This document shows, one piece after another, positions 1 to 11,000 of a stretch of DNA of 16,869 nucleotides. How positions within the stretch are numbered: the stretch's first letter is position 1; each line of letters starts with the position of its first letter. A program made the position numbers and the translations under genes. This stretch comes from an uncultured Veillonella sp. (GTDB lineage Bacteria; Bacillota; Negativicutes; Veillonellales; Veillonellaceae): the NCBI RefSeq assembly GCF_934190855.1, contig NZ_CAKPTN010000025.1:1-16869 (forward strand), read 5' to 3'. The notes beneath the pieces were generated by a model. It was not told the origin of the DNA and made no database searches. It was given only the letters and a program-made list of their open reading frames with translations.

Positions 1-83
1 AAAGTAGTTTTACCATGGTCAACGTGACCGATTGTACCGATGTTAACATGCGGTTTCGTACGTTCAAATTTTTCTTTAGCCAT
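1..83 (-). CDS. tuf: Elongation factor Tu, N-terminal fragment (runs off the window)
   Basis: EF-Tu is the GTPase that brings aminoacyl-tRNA to the ribosomal A site. Only the first 27 codons are inside the window. They begin MAKEKFERTKPHVNIGTIGH and contain the complete P-loop GHVDHGKT (residues 19-26), which is diagnostic for EF-Tu. The ATG lies at 81-83, with a Shine-Dalgarno GGAGGA at 93-98 about nine bases upstream. It follows fusA by 50 nt with no terminator between them, so it is the probable last gene of the str operon. Whether the genome holds a second tuf copy cannot be seen here. Confidence 0.95.
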   Translation of the reverse strand, partial: MAKEKFERTKPHVNIGTIGHVDHGKTT

Positions 84-117
84 TTTAAATTATCCTCCGA
101 GGAAAATAGTAATTCTA

Positions 118-137
118 TTAATCTAATGTAAGATTAA
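118..137 (-). other. Small stem-loop over the fusA stop codon
   Basis: Perfect 7-bp inverted repeat TTAATCT / AGATTAA with a 6-nt loop, overlapping the fusA TAA at 134-136. The stem is AT-rich and has no following U-run, so it is not an intrinsic terminator. It could be an intercistronic RNA hairpin affecting processing or coupling between fusA and tuf, or chance. Confidence 0.35.
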
Positions 138-2209
138 CCGTTTTTCTTTGCTTGAATTTCTTCAGCAATTTTCTTAGGAACTTCTTCGTAATGATCGAAT
201 GTCATAGAGTAGTTACCGCGACCTTGAGTTTTGGAACGAAGGTCAGTTGCGTAACCGAACATTTCGCTCAATGGAACATATGCTTTGATATGTTGGTTAC
301 CATTACGAGCTTCCATGCCGTCCATGCGACCACGACGGGAGTTCAAGTCACCAATAACGTCACCCATGTATTCTTCAGGAACGTCTACTTCTACGGACAT
401 GTATGGTTCAAGCAATGCAGGATCTGCTTTGCGAGCACCTTCTTTAAAGCCCATGGAACCAGCGATTTTGAAGGCCATTTCGTTGGAGTCAACGTCATGG
501 TAGGAGCCGTCAAATACGATAACTTTGATGTCAACCATTGGATAACCAGCGATAACACCGGATTCCATAGCTTCTTTAACACCATTTTCTACAGGTCCGA
601 TGTATTCACGAGGAATTGCACCACCTACGACCTTATTTTCAAATTCGAAGCCAGCACCTGGTTCTTGTGGAATCAATTCCAACCAGCAGTGACCATATTG
701 ACCACGACCACCAGATTGACGTACGAATTTACCTTCAGCTTTAACAGCTTTACGGATAGTTTCACGGTATGCTACTTGAGGTTTACCTACGTTGCAGTCT
801 ACTTTGAACTCACGGTTCATACGGTCAACGATGATATCCAAGTGAAGTTCGCCCATACCGGAGATAATAGTTTGACCTGTTTCTTCATCAGTACGAACTT
901 TGAAAGTAGGATCTTCTTCTGCCAAACGAGCAAGAGCTGTACCCATTTTTTCTTGGTCAGCTTTTGTTTTAGGTTCAACAGCAACGGAGATAACTGGTTC
1001 AGGGAATTCCATAGACTCAAGGATTACAGGAGATTTTTCATCACACAATGTGTCGCCTGTAGTAGTATCCTTCAAGCCAACCGCCGCAGCGATGTCACCA
1101 GAGTATACGCGTTCGATTTCTTTACGGGAGTTAGCGTGCATTTGAAGAATACGGCCGATACGTTCTTTTTTGCCTTTAGTGGAGTTGAAAACGTAAGAAC
1201 CGGATTCCAATGTACCAGAGTACACACGGAAGAACGCTAATTTACCAACATAAGGGTCAGCCATGATTTTGAATGCCAATGCGGAGAATGGCTCTTCATC
1301 GGAAGAAGGACGAGTTGTTTCTTCTTCAGAACCAGGAATTACACCTTTAATAGGTGGGATGTCGATTGGAGCTGGCATGTAATCGATTACAGCGTCCAAT
1401 AACATTTGTACACCTTTGTTTTTGTAGGAAGAACCACAAAGAACTGGGAACAATTGGTTAGCAATAACGGCTTTACGCAATGCTGCTTTCAATTCTTCTT
1501 CAGTAATTTCTTCGCCTTCCAAGTATTTCATCATGATATCGTCATCTGTTTCAGCGATAGCATCGATCATCATTTCGCGACGAGCTTCTGCTACTTCTTG
1601 ATATTCAGCTGGGATATCAGTGATTTCAAATTCTTTACCGTCATCGGATAAGTAAATTTCCGCTTTCATAGTCATCAAGTCGATGATGCCTTTGAAAGTA
1701 TCTTCAGAGCCGATTGGCACTTGGATAGCTACGGAATTTGCACCTAAACGAGTTTTCATCATGTCAACTACGTTGAAGAAGTCAGCACCTACTGTATCCA
1801 TCTTATTTACATAAGCGATACGAGGTACGCCGTAGTTAGAAGCTTGACGCCATACTGTTTCGGATTGTGGTTCAACGCCGCCTTTAGCACTGAATACCGC
1901 AACAGAACCGTCAAGTACACGTAGAGAACGTTCTACTTCTACAGTAAAGTCAACGTGACCAGGAGTATCGATGATGTTGATACGATGTTCTTTCCATTGA
2001 CAAGTTGTCGCAGCAGAAGTGATTGTGATACCACGTTCTTGTTCTTGCTCCATCCAGTCCATCGTAGCAGCGCCTTCATGTACTTCGCCGATCTTGTGAA
2101 CGATACCTGTATAGTAGAGGATACGTTCTGTAGTTGTTGTCTTACCAGCATCGATGTGGGCCATGATACCGATATTACGAGTTTTTGCTAAGGAAAACTC
2201 TCTTGCCAC
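134..2209 (-). CDS. fusA: Elongation factor G
   Basis: EF-G is the cytoplasmic GTPase that drives tRNA-mRNA translocation and, with RRF, ribosome recycling. With the start chosen here it has 691 residues, close to the usual length. The G domain shows P-loop AHIDAGKT (17-24), switch [10 protein letters not shown] (60-68), DTPGH (81-85) and NKMD (135-138). Domains II-V follow without gaps or frameshifts. The longest frame begins at a GTG at 2216-2218, but that codon lies inside the Shine-Dalgarno sequence AAGAGGTGA. The GTG at 2207-2209 is correctly spaced from it and gives the family N-terminus (V/M)[14 protein letters not shown], so I start there. It follows rpsG by 15 nt, so translation is probably coupled. 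Confidence 0.96.
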   Translation of the reverse strand: MAREFSLAKTRNIGIMAHIDAGKTTTTERILYYTGIVHKIGEVHEGAATMDWMEQEQERGITITSAATTCQWKEHRINIIDTPGHVDFTVEVERSLRVLDGSVAVFSAKGGVEPQSETVWRQASNYGVPRIAYVNKMDTVGADFFNVVDMMKTRLGANSVAIQVPIGSEDTFKGIIDLMTMKAEIYLSDDGKEFEITDIPAEYQEVAEARREMMIDAIAETDDDIMMKYLEGEEITEEELKAALRKAVIANQLFPVLCGSSYKNKGVQMLLDAVIDYMPAPIDIPPIKGVIPGSEEETTRPSSDEEPFSALAFKIMADPYVGKLAFFRVYSGTLESGSYVFNSTKGKKERIGRILQMHANSRKEIERVYSGDIAAAVGLKDTTTGDTLCDEKSPVILESMEFPEPVISVAVEPKTKADQEKMGTALARLAEEDPTFKVRTDEETGQTIISGMGELHLDIIVDRMNREFKVDCNVGKPQVAYRETIRKAVKAEGKFVRQSGGRGQYGHCWLELIPQEPGAGFEFENKVVGGAIPREYIGPVENGVKEAMESGVIAGYPMVDIKVIVFDGSYHDVDSNEMAFKIAGSMGFKEGARKADPALLEPYMSVEVDVPEEYMGDVIGDLNSRRGRMDGMEARNGNQHIKAYVPLSEMFGYATDLRSKTQGRGNYSMTFDHYEEVPKKIAEEIQAKKNG

Positions 2210-2224
2210 AGTTGTCACCTCTTA

Positions 2225-2737
<513 letters not shown>

Positions 2738-2750
2738 TTAATGGCTAAAA

Positions 2751-3125
2751 TTATTTTTTAGCACGTTTCGCGCCGTATTTGGAACGACTTTGCATACGAT
2801 TTTGTACGCCAGCTGTATCCAATGCACCACGAACGATGTGATAACGCACACCTGGAAGGTCTTTTACACGACCGCCTCTGATAAGTACAACACTGTGTTC
2901 TTGTAAATTGTGACCAATGCCTGGGATGTAAGCAGTTACTTCAATAGCGTTTGTCAAACGTACACGGGCAACTTTACGAAGCGCGGAGTTTGGTTTCTTT
3001 GGAGTAGCTGTGTACACACGAGTACATACACCACGTTTTTGTGGAGATTCTTGAAGCGCTGGAGCTGTAGATTTTTTAGTCAAGCTCATGCGGCCTTTGC
3101 GTACTAGCTGATTAATTGTTGGCAT
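2751..3125 (-). CDS. rpsL: 30S ribosomal protein S12
   Basis: S12 lies at the decoding centre of the 30S subunit and controls tRNA selection accuracy. It has 124 residues starting [12 protein letters not shown], with the invariant core [11 protein letters not shown] (41-51) and GGRVKDLPG (84-92). Lys43 and Lys88, the classic streptomycin-resistance positions in E. coli precursor numbering, are both wild type, so the sequence predicts a streptomycin-sensitive S12. Asp89, the residue modified by RimO in some bacteria, is present. A longer frame begins at 3176, but the ATG at 3123-3125 follows AAAGGAGGTG directly and matches the family. The gene is 55 nt upstream of rpsG. Confidence 0.97.
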   Translation of the reverse strand: MPTINQLVRKGRMSLTKKSTAPALQESPQKRGVCTRVYTATPKKPNSALRKVARVRLTNAIEVTAYIPGIGHNLQEHSVVLIRGGRVKDLPGVRYHIVRGALDTAGVQNRMQSRSKYGAKRAKK

Positions 3126-3201
3126 TTGGGCACCTCCTTTCCAAATTTGAGATTTATAATTGATCCGCCATAACAAAGTGTTACATCGGATATTACCGAG
3201 A

Positions 3202-3447
3202 TTAACGAAGGATACCTACCGCAGTGGCCCGCACCTTGATGCGACACGCACGACCGAGGTCATCCATAGTGTGCTTATCATTCACAGGTATGCCCTGTGC
3301 TTCACAAGCATTTCGTATAGGTTCAACTACACTTTCATCACTATCATGTCCAACGAACACATACTTTACAGTTCCTTTAGCAATGTTTTTCAACGTTTGC
3401 TTGGCACCGATTGTTTTGTTCATCGACTTCAGATGGGCAATGTCCAT
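3202..3447 (-). CDS. ybxF: L7Ae/L30e-family K-turn binding ribosomal protein (YbxF/RplGB-like)
   Basis: Small 81-residue protein of the L7Ae/L30e/S12e fold, which binds kink-turn RNA. In Bacillus subtilis the homologue YbxF sits in the same place, just upstream of rpsL. The visible match runs from the N-terminal [20 protein letters not shown] through the nucleotide-facing segment around residues 33-37 to the C-terminal [17 protein letters not shown]. The ATG at 3445-3447 has AAGGAGA eight bases upstream. It is the first gene of the str operon here, downstream of a dedicated promoter, and the gap to rpsL is 76 nt with no terminator. It is non-essential in B. subtilis, and its RNA target in this organism is unknown. 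Confidence 0.9.
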   Translation of the reverse strand: MDIAHLKSMNKTIGAKQTLKNIAKGTVKYVFVGHDSDESVVEPIRNACEAQGIPVNDKHTMDDLGRACRIKVRATAVGILR

Positions 3448-3499
3448 AGTAAAATTCTCCTTACGAAACTATGCTACTTAGGCATACTAGCCCCTGAGC

Positions 3500-3526
3500 A
3501 CTATGTAAGTATACCAATTACATAGT
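3500..3526. repeat. 27-bp palindrome overlying the str promoter
   Basis: Perfect inverted repeat ACTATGTAA - N9 - TTACATAGT. The arms are 3500-3508 and 3518-3526, with a 9-nt centre. It spans the predicted start site, the whole -10 box and half the spacer. Its size and symmetry suit a dimeric repressor operator. No regulator is encoded nearby, so this is only a candidate operator. Confidence 0.6.
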
Positions 3527-3536
3527 CGCATGTCAA
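3501..3536 (-). promoter_or_regulatory. Sigma-70-type promoter of the ybxF-rpsL-rpsG-fusA-tuf operon
   Basis: On the minus strand TTGACA (3531-3536) is followed by a 17-nt spacer and TATACT (3508-3513), which is near-consensus for a housekeeping sigma factor. Transcription should start near 3501, giving a leader of about 54 nt before ybxF. This promoter and the terminator at 3804-3836 together separate the str genes from rpoBC. Confidence 0.85.
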
Positions 3537-3641
3537 ACGTTTTTCGACGGCCAACACCGCTATACAACTGCATTTTATATGTACACGTTTCCGTGCGTTT
3601 CATAACGCCGAATCATATAAATCTATTCGTAATTTTTATAC

Positions 3642-3692
3642 AATATTATGTGTTTTTAACTCATTTTTATTCACAATATAAATATTATGTGT
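3642..3692. repeat. AT-rich intergenic stretch with a 12-bp direct repeat
   Basis: AATATTATGTGT occurs at 3642-3653 and again at 3681-3692. The surrounding 3537-3803 is very AT-rich and carries no ORF with coding character. I found no second convincing promoter in it. Upstream AT-tracts could aid the downstream promoter, but the repeat may be low-complexity chance. Confidence 0.4.
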
Positions 3693-3803
3693 GTTAATCA
3701 CATTTCATGTATGCATAATTGATATAGCATAAGTATAAGTACCCAAAAATTTTATGTATTTTATTTAAAGTGCAACTATTATAAGTAAATAGTAATTATA
3801 TAT

Positions 3804-3836
3804 AAAAAGAGCGCGCCCTAAGGCACGCTCTTTTTT
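3804..3836 (-). terminator. Intrinsic terminator of rpoC
   Basis: The minus-strand RNA forms GAGCGUGCC-UUAG-GGCGCGCUC, a 9-bp stem with one U-G wobble. It is extended by an A-tract pairing with the following U-run. The wobble works only on the minus strand (C-A mismatch on plus), which fits termination of rpoC. It lies 14 nt after the rpoC stop codon. Confidence 0.9.
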
Positions 3837-3849
3837 ATTCCCCTGTAGA

Positions 3850-6800
3850 TTATTCTTCTACAGCAGTTTCTTCAGTAATATCGATAATTTCAGGTGTATT
3901 TTTTACAACTTCAATTTTGCGGTAACGGCTCATGCCAGTACCAGCAGGAATCAATTTACCGATAATTACGTTTTCTTTTAAGCCCAATAATGGATCAATT
4001 TTACCTTTGATAGCAGCGTCGGTAAGAACACGTGTTGTTTCTTGGAAGGACGCAGCGGACAAGAAGGAATCCGTTGCCAAAGCGGCTTTCGTAATACCCA
4101 ACAATGTGCGTTTGCCTGTAGCAGTTTCACGACCATTGAGAGTAAGACGACGGTTTTCTTCGTCAAAGGTATTAACGTCGACCATATCCCCTGGAAGCAT
4201 ATCTGCATCGCCAGCTGTTTCAATTTTAACTTTATGAAGCATTTGACGAACAATAACTTCGATATGTTTATCGTTAATTTCTACACCTTGAGATTTATAT
4301 ACTTTTTGTACTTCGTATACAAGGTAACGTTGAGTAGCTTCAGTACCCATTACGCGCATAATATCGTGAGGGTTGATAGAACCTTCAGTCAAACGAGCGC
4401 CCAAGGATACAACATCACCGTCTTTAACGATAATACGGGAGCCATAAGGGATGAGGTAATCGAGTTCAATACCATCTTCACCAGTAATGAAGATTGTATT
4501 TGTACCTTTTTTACCTTCGTTAGGTACAACGCGAACTGTACCTTCGTTTTCTGCGATGATCGCATTACGTTTTGGTTTACGCGCTTCGAACAATTCTTCG
4601 ACACGTGGCAAACCTTGTGTAATATCGTCACCTGCGACACCACCTGTATGGAATGTACGCATTGTTAACTGTGTACCAGGTTCACCGATGGATTGAGCCG
4701 CAATAATACCTACAGCTTCACCAACTTGAACTTGGTTGCCAGTACCTAAATCGCGACCATAACACTTACGACATACGCCATATGGGCTGCGGCAAGTCAA
4801 TACGGAACGGATTTTAACTGTTTCATAGTGTTTTACAACTTCATCAGCCAATGGTTCTGTGATTTCACCGTTAAGAGGAACGATAACTTCGCCAGTTTCT
4901 TTATTAACTAATTCTTCAGCTGCAATACGGCCTACGATACGGTCTTTTAATGGCTCAATAACACCAGTACCTTCAACGATGGCTTCCACTTCGATACCAT
5001 GGATTTCATTGTTGCGTACTTGTACTTCTTTTACATCGGAGTTAAGGATAGCTTCGATGCCTTCTTCAGTGAGGCGCGTATCAGCAGGGAAGATTTCTAC
5101 ACCTTCGCTGTCAACAATCGCTTGTACAGTATCCTTGTTCAACATATTTTGAATCATAGTTTCTTTCAATGTTGCACGGATGCTGTCGTCGCTTTCACCA
5201 AGAATAATTTTTTGAACCAAGTTAGTATGGTTGATATCGCTATCAGAGCCTAGGTGTGCACCACGCAATGCGATAGATGTTACACCGGATTCTGCGATAT
5301 CTACCAAGCATTGTTCGTCCAAAATAGTTTCAGCAGGTACAACAAGTTCACCTGTTTCTGCGTTCACTACGTCTTTATCTAGAACACGACCAATGAGCTT
5401 GTCTTTCAACAATTCCAAAGCTTGACGCGGAGATGTAGCCAAACGAGCACGTTCACGAACGAGATCGATACCTACAACGTCACAATCGTCCTCACGAACG
5501 ATAACGTCTTGAGATACGTCAACAAGACGACGAGTCAAGTAACCGGAGTCAGCTGTACGAAGAGCTGTATCGGCCAAACCTTTACGAGCACCGTGAGAGG
5601 AAGTAAAGTAATCCAATACAGTCAAACCTTCTTTAAAGTTTGCTTTGATTGGTAAGTCGATGATACGACCAGATGGATCGGCCATCAAACCACGCATACC
5701 AGCAAGCTGACGAATCTGTTGTTTGTTACCACGGGCACCAGAGATAGCCATCATATAAACAGGGTTGAAGCCATCTTTGTCGCGCGCCATGTTATCCATC
5801 ATGGCATCAGTAACATCTTCTGTTGCTTTTGTCCATAATTGGATAGTTTTACGGTAACGTTCTTCTTCTGTAATAAGACCACGACGGTACATACGAGATA
5901 CTTTTTCTACCTCTTGTTCCGCTGTGTCTAACAAACCAGTTTTAACTTCTGGTACTTTAATATCAGCAATTGCTACAGTCATACCTGCGCGACGAGCGAA
6001 GGAGTAACCTAAGGATTTAATACGGTCCAAAAGTTCTGCAGTTTTTTCATTGCCAAACAATTGGAAACATTGGTCAACCAATTTACCAACTGTTTTCTTA
6101 TCCATAACCTTACCTAATGTGTAAGTGCCATCTTCGTTTTGTGCATATTGCCACAATTCAGGGAACAGTGCATTATTGAAGATCAAGCGACCTGCCGTCG
6201 TTTCAACGCGACCGTAGCCAGGCATACGGATATAAAGAATATCTTGCAAGCCGATGATACCTGCTTCATAAGCAAGCATTACTTCATCGTATGTAGCAAA
6301 TGTTTTTGCTTTTTCTTTAGTATTTTCACGTACTACTGTTAAGTAGTATGTACCCAAGATCATATCTTGAGATGGTACCGCTACCGGTTTACCGTCTTTA
6401 GTGGACAAGATATTGTGGCTAGATAGCATCAATGTACGAGCTTCTGCTTGTGCTTCTACGGACAACGGTAAGTGACACGCCATTTGGTCACCATCAAAGT
6501 CGGCGTTGAAGGCTGTACATACTAATGGATGCAACTTGATAGCACGGCCTTCCCAAAGGATTGGTTCGAAGGCTTGGATACCAAGTCTATGCAATGTAGG
6601 GGCACGGTTCAAGAGAACTGGATGTTCTTTGATTACCTCTTCCAAGGATTCCCATACGCCAGGGCCGATTCTTTCAACTTGGCGTTTAGCTGCCTTGATA
6701 TTGGATGCTTGACCGCGTTCTACCAAACGTTTCATAACGAATGGTTTGAACAATTCCAATGCCATTTCTTTTGGCAAACCACATTGGTGCATTTTAAGTT

Positions 6801-8052
6801 CAGGACCTACTACGATTACGGAACGACCGGAGTAGTCAACACGTTTACCGAGCAAGTTTTGACGGAAACGACCTTGTTTACCTTTAAGCATATCGGACAA
6901 GGATTTCAACGGACGGTTACCAGGACCTGTTACAGGACGACCGCGACGACCATTATCAATCAATGCGTCAACAGCTTCCTGAAGCATACGTTTCTCGTTG
7001 CGCACGATAATATCAGGAGCACCTAAGTCTAACAAGCGTTTCAAACGATTGTTACGGTTGATAACACGACGGTATAAATCATTGAGGTCAGATGTAGCGA
7101 AACGGCCACCATCTAATTGAACCATTGGGCGCAATTCAGGTGGAATTACAGGAACGATGTCCAAAATCATCCACTCAGGGCGGTTGCCAGATTGACGGAA
7201 TGCTTCTACTACTTCTAAGCGACGAACTGCACGGATTTTACGTTGACCACTTGCAGTGTTCAATTCTTCGCGCAACTCAGCATTCAATGCTTCAAGATCT
7301 AGTTCTGCTAAGAGAGCTTTTACAGCCTCAGCACCCATGTCGATACATACGAAGAGAACCTCTTCAGCAGCGCCCAATTCATAGCGCTCTTCACGAGTTA
7401 ATTCTTCATATTCTTTATCTGCTTCTGGGATTGTTGCATCATCGCGAAGAGCTGCATTGTAGCGCTCTTTGCGTTGTGCTTCACGAACAATAGCTAGACG
7501 TTCGTTGCGTTGAGCTACTGTTTCGATTACGACGGATTTACCACCGATAGTGTAACCGTCTTCGTTAAATTGAGCTTCATATTCGCGGTATTCTTGCTCG
7601 GACAATAATTGACGTTTTGTCAACGGAGTACCAGCTGGATCTACTACGATGTAGGAAGCAAAGTATAATACGCGTTCCAAGGAACGTGGGGATACGTCAA
7701 GGATAAGGCCCATACGGGATGGGATACCTTTGAAGTACCAAATGTGAGATACAGGAGTGGCCAATTCAATATGACCCATACGTTCACGACGCACTTTCGC
7801 ACGTGTAACCTCTACACCACATTTGTCGCAGACTACGCCTTTATGGCGAATGCGTTTATATTTGCCGCAGTGACATTCCCAGTCTTTTGTTGGTCCAAAA
7901 ATGCGTTCGCAGAATAGACCATCACGTTCTGGCTTCAACGTACGGTAGTTAATAGTTTCAGGTTTCTTAACTTCCCCATGAGACCAAGCTAAGATCTGCT
8001 CTGGAGAGGCTAAACCGATTCGCATGGAATCGAATTCATTTACGTCTAGCAC
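3850..8052 (-). CDS. rpoC: DNA-directed RNA polymerase subunit beta'
   Basis: Beta' forms one jaw of RNA polymerase and holds the catalytic Mg. The 1400-residue product starts [20 protein letters not shown] at a GTG (8050-8052) with AAGGAAGGGAG upstream. The N-terminal zinc site is C60, C62, C75, C78. The active-site motif NADFDGDQM spans 516-524, with Asp518, 520 and 522. The second zinc site uses C857, C1087, C1094 and C1097. The trigger loop region around [14 protein letters not shown] (1137-1150) lacks the large E. coli insertion. The protein is about 200 residues longer than the Bacillus form. Most of the excess is about 70 residues near 163-234 and about 150 residues between C857 and C1087. 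It follows rpoB by 29 nt without a terminator, so the two are cotranscribed. Confidence 0.97.
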   Translation of the reverse strand: MLDVNEFDSMRIGLASPEQILAWSHGEVKKPETINYRTLKPERDGLFCERIFGPTKDWECHCGKYKRIRHKGVVCDKCGVEVTRAKVRRERMGHIELATPVSHIWYFKGIPSRMGLILDVSPRSLERVLYFASYIVVDPAGTPLTKRQLLSEQEYREYEAQFNEDGYTIGGKSVVIETVAQRNERLAIVREAQRKERYNAALRDDATIPEADKEYEELTREERYELGAAEEVLFVCIDMGAEAVKALLAELDLEALNAELREELNTASGQRKIRAVRRLEVVEAFRQSGNRPEWMILDIVPVIPPELRPMVQLDGGRFATSDLNDLYRRVINRNNRLKRLLDLGAPDIIVRNEKRMLQEAVDALIDNGRRGRPVTGPGNRPLKSLSDMLKGKQGRFRQNLLGKRVDYSGRSVIVVGPELKMHQCGLPKEMALELFKPFVMKRLVERGQASNIKAAKRQVERIGPGVWESLEEVIKEHPVLLNRAPTLHRLGIQAFEPILWEGRAIKLHPLVCTAFNADFDGDQMACHLPLSVEAQAEARTLMLSSHNILSTKDGKPVAVPSQDMILGTYYLTVVRENTKEKAKTFATYDEVMLAYEAGIIGLQDILYIRMPGYGRVETTAGRLIFNNALFPELWQYAQNEDGTYTLGKVMDKKTVGKLVDQCFQLFGNEKTAELLDRIKSLGYSFARRAGMTVAIADIKVPEVKTGLLDTAEQEVEKVSRMYRRGLITEEERYRKTIQLWTKATEDVTDAMMDNMARDKDGFNPVYMMAISGARGNKQQIRQLAGMRGLMADPSGRIIDLPIKANFKEGLTVLDYFTSSHGARKGLADTALRTADSGYLTRRLVDVSQDVIVREDDCDVVGIDLVRERARLATSPRQALELLKDKLIGRVLDKDVVNAETGELVVPAETILDEQCLVDIAESGVTSIALRGAHLGSDSDINHTNLVQKIILGESDDSIRATLKETMIQNMLNKDTVQAIVDSEGVEIFPADTRLTEEGIEAILNSDVKEVQVRNNEIHGIEVEAIVEGTGVIEPLKDRIVGRIAAEELVNKETGEVIVPLNGEITEPLADEVVKHYETVKIRSVLTCRSPYGVCRKCYGRDLGTGNQVQVGEAVGIIAAQSIGEPGTQLTMRTFHTGGVAGDDITQGLPRVEELFEARKPKRNAIIAENEGTVRVVPNEGKKGTNTIFITGEDGIELDYLIPYGSRIIVKDGDVVSLGARLTEGSINPHDIMRVMGTEATQRYLVYEVQKVYKSQGVEINDKHIEVIVRQMLHKVKIETAGDADMLPGDMVDVNTFDEENRRLTLNGRETATGKRTLLGITKAALATDSFLSAASFQETTRVLTDAAIKGKIDPLLGLKENVIIGKLIPAGTGMSRYRKIEVVKNTPEIIDITEETAVEE
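4804..5409 (-). repeat. Threefold repeated module inside RpoC (residues 882-1083)
   Basis: Three related segments lie between the first and second cysteines of zinc site 2. Copy A is residues 882-930 (5263-5409), copy B is 1035-1083 (4804-4950). They share 13 of the first 25 positions, including LKD, GR, VN, ETGE and VP. A partial copy M at 989-1013 (5014-5088) keeps P-A-x-T-x-L-x-E and the terminal R at the same spacing as copy A, with 9 of 25 identical. Copy B aligns with the single module I recall in Bacillus and E. coli beta', so A and M are probably the additions. Confidence 0.7.
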
Positions 8053-8081
8053 TACTATCGCTCCCTTCCTTATAGATAGTT

Positions 8082-11000
8082 TTAGTCTTCATCGTTAGAG
8101 GAGTCGCCCATTGGGAACGCCAATTGGCTAAGGATATCGTCTTCACCGCCGTTGTCAGCTGGTGCTTCTTCCTCTACTTCTGGTTCTGCTACAGTTACTT
8201 CGTCAGTTTCTACTGCACTGCCTTCCATAACTTCTTCAATACCAGTTTCTACCACTTCATCATCGTCATCAAGTTCTTTCATAACAACTTCTTCTTGATC
8301 TTCATTCAAGATTTTTACATCAAGACCAATACTTTGAAGTTCTTTGAGCAATACCTTGAAGGACTCAGGTACACCTGGTTCAGGGATGTTTTCGCCTTTA
8401 ACGATTTTTTCGTATGCTTTCACACGACCAACAACGTCATCAGACTTAACAGTTAATAGCTCTTGAAGAGTATAAGCTGCGCCATATGCTTCGAGAGCCC
8501 AAACTTCCATTTCCCCGAAACGTTGACCACCGAACTGAGCTTTACCGCCCAATGGTTGTTGTGTAACAAGGGAGTACGGACCTGTGGAACGAGCATGGAT
8601 TTTGTCATCAACCAAGTGATGGAGTTTAAGCATGTAAACGTAACCAACAGTTACATGGTTATCCATAGGTTCACCAGTACGACCATCGTACAATACTGTT
8701 TTACCATTTTCAGGACGACCAGCGATTTCTAATGTTTCGAATACATCTTTTTCGTGCGCACCATCAAATACAGGTGTAGCAATATGAATACCTGCTACAT
8801 CTGGTGTTGGCATGCCATATTTTTCAAAGTCATAGCCAAGACCTTCCAACTCTTTGCGGATTTCAATGCGTTTTTCTTCAGCAGAGCGAATATTGTTAAG
8901 TGTATTCTTAACTTTATTGATCGCTTCTAATTCCTCTACAAGTACAGGATCCATTTCTGGAGCGTCTTCTTCAGAGTCAAAGAATTCTACATGAAGTGCA
9001 TTGTATTTTGCTTCAATAGCTTTAAGTTCTTGGTAACGAGCTTCGCCGCCCATAGCTTCCAATTTCTTTTGTGCTGCTTTTTCTACATGTTTAAGGATTT
9101 TTGTTTTCAAAGTAATGATTTGTTCATTTTCTTCGAAATGGCTTACTGTTACATCTTCTGCAATTTTTGCTTCCAATGCTTCGATTTGAGCATAAAGATC
9201 GCGGATTGCATCGATTTGTTCCCAGTAAGATGCATCAGTACGAGCTTCTTTCAACACATTTTTAATGTGAAGGTCTGTAGCTTTGATTTTCATACCTAAG
9301 CCTTGAACAGCCCAACCCAAGTGAGTTTCAAGAACCTGACCGATGTTCATACGAGAAGGTACACCTAATGGGTTCAATACGATTTGTACTGGAGTACCAT
9401 CAGGAAGGAATGGCATATCTTCTTTTCTCATAACGCGAGAAACGACACCTTTGTTACCATGACGGCCCGCCATTTTATCGCCTTCATGAATCTTACGTTT
9501 TTGAGCGATGTATACGCGAACGAGTTTGTTTACGCCTGGTTGTAATTCGTCGCCGTTTTCACGAGTGAAGACTTTAACGTCTACTACTTTACCAGATTCG
9601 CCATGAGGTACGCGCAAGGATGTGTCGCGAACTTCACGTTCTTTGTCGCCAAAGATAGCGCGCAATAAACGTTCCTCTGGAGTAAGTTCAGTTTCACCTT
9701 TTGGTGTCGCTTTACCTACGAGGATATCGCCAGGGTGTACTTCTGCACCAATGCAGATGATACCTTCTTCATCTAAGTTTTTAAGTGTGTCGTCACCAGT
9801 ATTAGGCAATTCACGAGTAATCTCTTCAGCACCTAATTTAGTGTCGCGCGCATCACATTCGTATTCTTCAATATGAATGGATGTATAGATATCTTCTTTG
9901 CAAAGCTCTTCACTAAGCAAGATAGCATCCTCGTAGTTATAACCTTCCCAAGGCATGAACGCTACAAGAACGTTATAACCTAACGCCAATTCACCGCCAT
10001 CAGTAGCAGGACCGTCAGCCAATACTTGGCCTTTTACAACATGGTCGCCACGATTAACGATTGGTTTTTGGTTAAAGCATGTGGATTGGTTAGAACGAAG
10101 GAATTTATTCAAGCGGTATGTATCAACACGACCATCGCTATCGCGAAGTACGTGAATTTCATTACCCCAGCAACGTACAACCTTACCAGCTTCACGTGCA
10201 AGTACGCAAACGCCGGAGTCAGTCGCTGCTGTATATTCCATACCTGTACCAACAAGTGGAGCTTGAGCGCGCAAGAGTGGTACCGCCTGACGTTGCATGT
10301 TCGCACCCATCAAGGCGCGGTTAGCATCGTCATTTTCAAGGAATGGAATCATAGCTGTACCGATGGATACAACTTCTTTTGGACTTACGTCCATATAGTC
10401 AACCTTATCAGGTGTAACTTCTAATACGTCATGACCACGACGACAAGCTACATGTTCAGTTGTGAAGTAGCCTTCCTCATCAAGTGGAGAGTTCGCTTGG
10501 GCAATTGTCATGCCTTCTTCTTCATCTGCTGTCATGTATACTACGCTGTCAGATACGCGTACTTTAACTACTTTATCAGCGTCAGCACCTGTGCCATATA
10601 CTTTTTCTACTTTACGGTAAGGAGCTTCGATGAAACCGAACTCGTTTACTTTCGCGTAGTTGGACAAGGAGTTGATCAAACCGATGTTTGGACCCTCTGG
10701 AGTCTCGATTGGACACATACGGCCATAGTGAGAATGATGCACGTCACGAACTTCGAAGCCTGCACGCTCACGAGATAAACCGCCAGGGCCAAGGGCAGAA
10801 AGACGACGTTTGTGAGTCAATTCTGCTAATGGGTTTGTTTGGTCCATGAATTGGGACAATTGGGAAGAACCAAAGAATTCTTTGATTGCTGCCACTACAG
10901 GGCGAATGTTAATCAACGCTTGAGGCGTGATAGATTCGATTTCTTGAATTGTCATACGTTCACGAACAACACGTTCCATACGAGTCAAACCAATGCGGAA

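Noticed and set aside
456..482. Possible resistance alleles in RpoB (residues 456-482) and S12 (K43, K88); coordinates here are residue numbers for RpoB
   Set aside because: All classic resistance positions visible by eye are wild type; the Ala at 471 is the normal Firmicutes residue.
152..1240. Long plus-strand open frame of 362 codons opposite fusA
   Set aside because: It lies fully antisense to a highly conserved gene. Its translation is rich in Phe, Cys and Thr with no recognisable motif, as expected from the mirror of strongly biased codons.
3160..3525. Plus-strand frame of 121 codons across ybxF and its promoter
   Set aside because: It covers a well-supported minus-strand gene and promoter and has no family resemblance.
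3584..3595. CACG-GAAA-CGTG mini-hairpin with a GNRA-type loop
   Set aside because: Only four base pairs, and it lies upstream of the mapped-by-eye promoter, so it is probably not transcribed from it.
4042..4668. Plus-strand frame of 208 codons opposite rpoC
   Set aside because: Antisense shadow of conserved beta' sequence with low-complexity composition and no domain.
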